Assembly (NCBI GenBank): GCA_041393395.1
Contig: JAWKKG010000002.1
Coordinates: 682,001 to 746,000 of the forward strand
DNA length: 64,000 bases
Direction of reading: 5' to 3'
Source: JAGQIB01 sp041393395
Lineage (GTDB): Bacteria > ARS69
Numbering within the stretch: the first letter of the stretch is position 1; the number at the start of each line of letters is the position of its first letter. The notes below the pieces were generated by a model that was not told the origin of the DNA, made no database searches, and was given only the letters and a program-made list of their open reading frames with translations. This document shows positions 62,861 through 64,000 of this stretch, piece by piece. Position numbers and translations under genes: made by a program.

Positions 62861-64000
62861 GTCGCGGCGCGCGGACTCTCGCTCGGGTCTTCGCGACGTG
62901 GCTGGTCGCGACGTCACCGGCCGCGGCCACCATGCGCGGCGGTGCACCCACGCTGCGCGTCGACCCGGATCCGGTGACGTTCCCGCCCGTGGCGCCGGAG
63001 TCGCTCAGCTCCGTGACCGCGTGGCTCCACAACGACGGCGGCGATGTGCTGTACCTCGGCCTGCTCGCGGTCTCCGATCCGGAGTTCACGATCGGCGGAC
63101 CGTCCGGCGCGCCGCCGCCCGGGACGCCCATCGACGGCGGCGACTCGCTCGCGGTGGACCTGTTCCACCGACCCGCGTCGCTCGTCCCGCAGACGGGAAC
63201 GCTCACGATCGAGACGAACGACCCGGTGACTCCGCTGCGGACCGTGGCGCTGATGGGTTCCGTGCTGGAACCGCCGATCGCGTCCGTCTCGCCGGACTCG
63301 GTGGCCGCGACGCTCGCGATCGGCGATTCGGCGACCGTCGATCTCACGATCCGCAACGCCGGTCAGGGGCCGCTCGACTGGGCGGTGCGGATCCTGCCGC
63401 TGGTGTCCGGACGGGGCGGTGGGACTCTCGCCGGCGCGCAGATCCTGTGGGACAGCCCCGGATTGGCCACGAGCTGGTCCACGCTCCGCGACGACGTCCA
63501 GGCGCGGGGCGGGGTCTTCATCGAGAACCCTCCCTCCACGCCGATCACGCCGGCGTTGCTCGCGACCGTGCAGGCGTACGTCGCCACGGATCTGGCCGGG
63601 ACCTGGACCCAGGGCGAGCGCGCGGCGCTGGTCGACTGGGTGCGGGCCGGCGGCGGGATGCTCCTCCTCGGTGACGCATCGGCCGCGCTCGCTCCGTTCA
63701 ACGACCTGCTGACCGACCTCGGCGCGCCGATCCGCTGGACGCCGTTCTCGGCGAACGCGGACCAGGTGGTGACGTCCGGTGGGATCTCCGCGCACCCGAC
63801 GACCCAGGGAATCACGCGCCTGCATCTCGGATTCGGAATCCGGGAGCTCGCGAACGTCGACCCGCCGGCGGTGGAGCTCGTGCACGATTCGGGCAACGCA
63901 TCCGTGGCCGCCGCGCAGACGATCGGCGTCGGGCGGCTGGTCACGCTCTCGGACGAGTTCTTCGACGACGCCGGCATCGTGGAAGCCGATCTGGTCTCCG
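62857..64000 (+). CDS. Secreted Ig-like/choice-of-anchor protein, 3' end beyond the window
   Basis: An open frame of 381 codons that runs off the window with no stop. It begins with a signal peptide (ARVFATWLVATSPAAA). Two Ig-like domains of the ASPM/SPD-2/Hydin or choice-of-anchor D kind follow (VDPDPVTFPPVAPESLSSV, then SVSPDSVAATLAIGDSATV). Then comes an alpha/beta segment (QILWDSPGLATSW, VRAGGGMLLLGD) resembling the amidotransferase-like part of the 1374-residue protein near 35 kb. The start overlaps the preceding stop, so both are co-translated. A FlgD-like end may lie outside the window. Confidence 0.78.
   Translation, partial: MSRGARTLARVFATWLVATSPAAATMRGGAPTLRVDPDPVTFPPVAPESLSSVTAWLHNDGGDVLYLGLLAVSDPEFTIGGPSGAPPPGTPIDGGDSLAVDLFHRPASLVPQTGTLTIETNDPVTPLRTVALMGSVLEPPIASVSPDSVAATLAIGDSATVDLTIRNAGQGPLDWAVRILPLVSGRGGGTLAGAQILWDSPGLATSWSTLRDDVQARGGVFIENPPSTPITPALLATVQAYVATDLAGTWTQGERAALVDWVRAGGGMLLLGDASAALAPFNDLLTDLGAPIRWTPFSANADQVVTSGGISAHPTTQGITRLHLGFGIRELANVDPPAVELVHDSGNASVAAAQTIGVGRLVTLSDEFFDDAGIVEADLVS

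Overview
The window is about 64 kb of very GC-rich bacterial chromosome, densely packed on both strands, with many ATGA/GTGA/TTGA start-stop overlaps and frequent GTG and TTG starts. I see no rRNA, tRNA, insertion sequence, phage or CRISPR. Six secreted proteins end in the same FlgD-like Ig domain (an 'NP..' segment, a 'D.xGRRV' segment, a 'WDGRDxxGRxVASGVYF' segment and a final hydrophobic strand). Such C-terminal modules are typical of secreted proteins in poorly cultured FCB-related phyla (Eisenbacteria, Krumholzibacteria, Latescibacteria and similar). I infer a heterotrophic member of that assemblage; phylum-level placement is inference.

Layout. 1-7.2 kb: the end of a molybdate ABC transporter (modBC), a YbhN-type membrane protein, a dicarboxylate/amino-acid symporter, a YjbQ protein, and a queC-queE-queD-queF operon for 7-deazaguanine (queuosine) synthesis. 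6.9-9.9 kb: an Smr-domain gene coupled to a secreted protein built of 48-bp repeats, then rsgA and a CPBP protease. 10-15.4 kb: a five-gene overlapping leucine/isovalerate operon (carboxyltransferase, methylglutaconyl-CoA hydratase, biotin carboxylase, separate biotin carrier, HMG-CoA lyase) behind an 18-bp perfect palindrome. 15.4-23.7 kb: a leftward amino-acid module (acetyltransferase, ornithine-racemase-like PLP enzyme, M20 amidohydrolase, alanine racemase, Na+/solute symporter, secreted TIM-barrel protein, lipoprotein) divergent from a MarR regulator, with an inverted-repeat operator on the shared promoter region.

23.7-39 kb: small membrane and GIY-YIG proteins, a secreted endonuclease/phosphatase-like protein, an unusual Rho factor lacking the canonical RNA-binding OB domain, a beta-helix protein, a GH43-like lipoprotein, glycogen phosphorylase, a 1374-residue Asp-box/FlgD protein and a 388-residue protein of unknown type. 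39.5-45.7 kb: pckA, an MFS transporter, a DUF4920 protein, yggX, and two tandem Mrp/NBP35 ATPases that divide the HCF101 domain set between them. 45.8-54.4 kb: a secreted purple-acid-phosphatase-like protein, a split lysine-ketoglutarate reductase/saccharopine dehydrogenase pair, AlgH/YqgE, superoxide dismutase and a GT-C/TPR membrane protein.

54.6-59.4 kb is the most novel-looking unit: a DUF318/SO_0444-type metal permease fused in one chain to an HflK-like SPFH domain, followed by hflC, a second hflK-like gene and a ZIP metal transporter, all translationally coupled. It looks like a membrane-microdomain metal-handling machine. The window ends with a secreted M1 aminopeptidase and two secreted repeat/Ig proteins, the last cut by the window edge.
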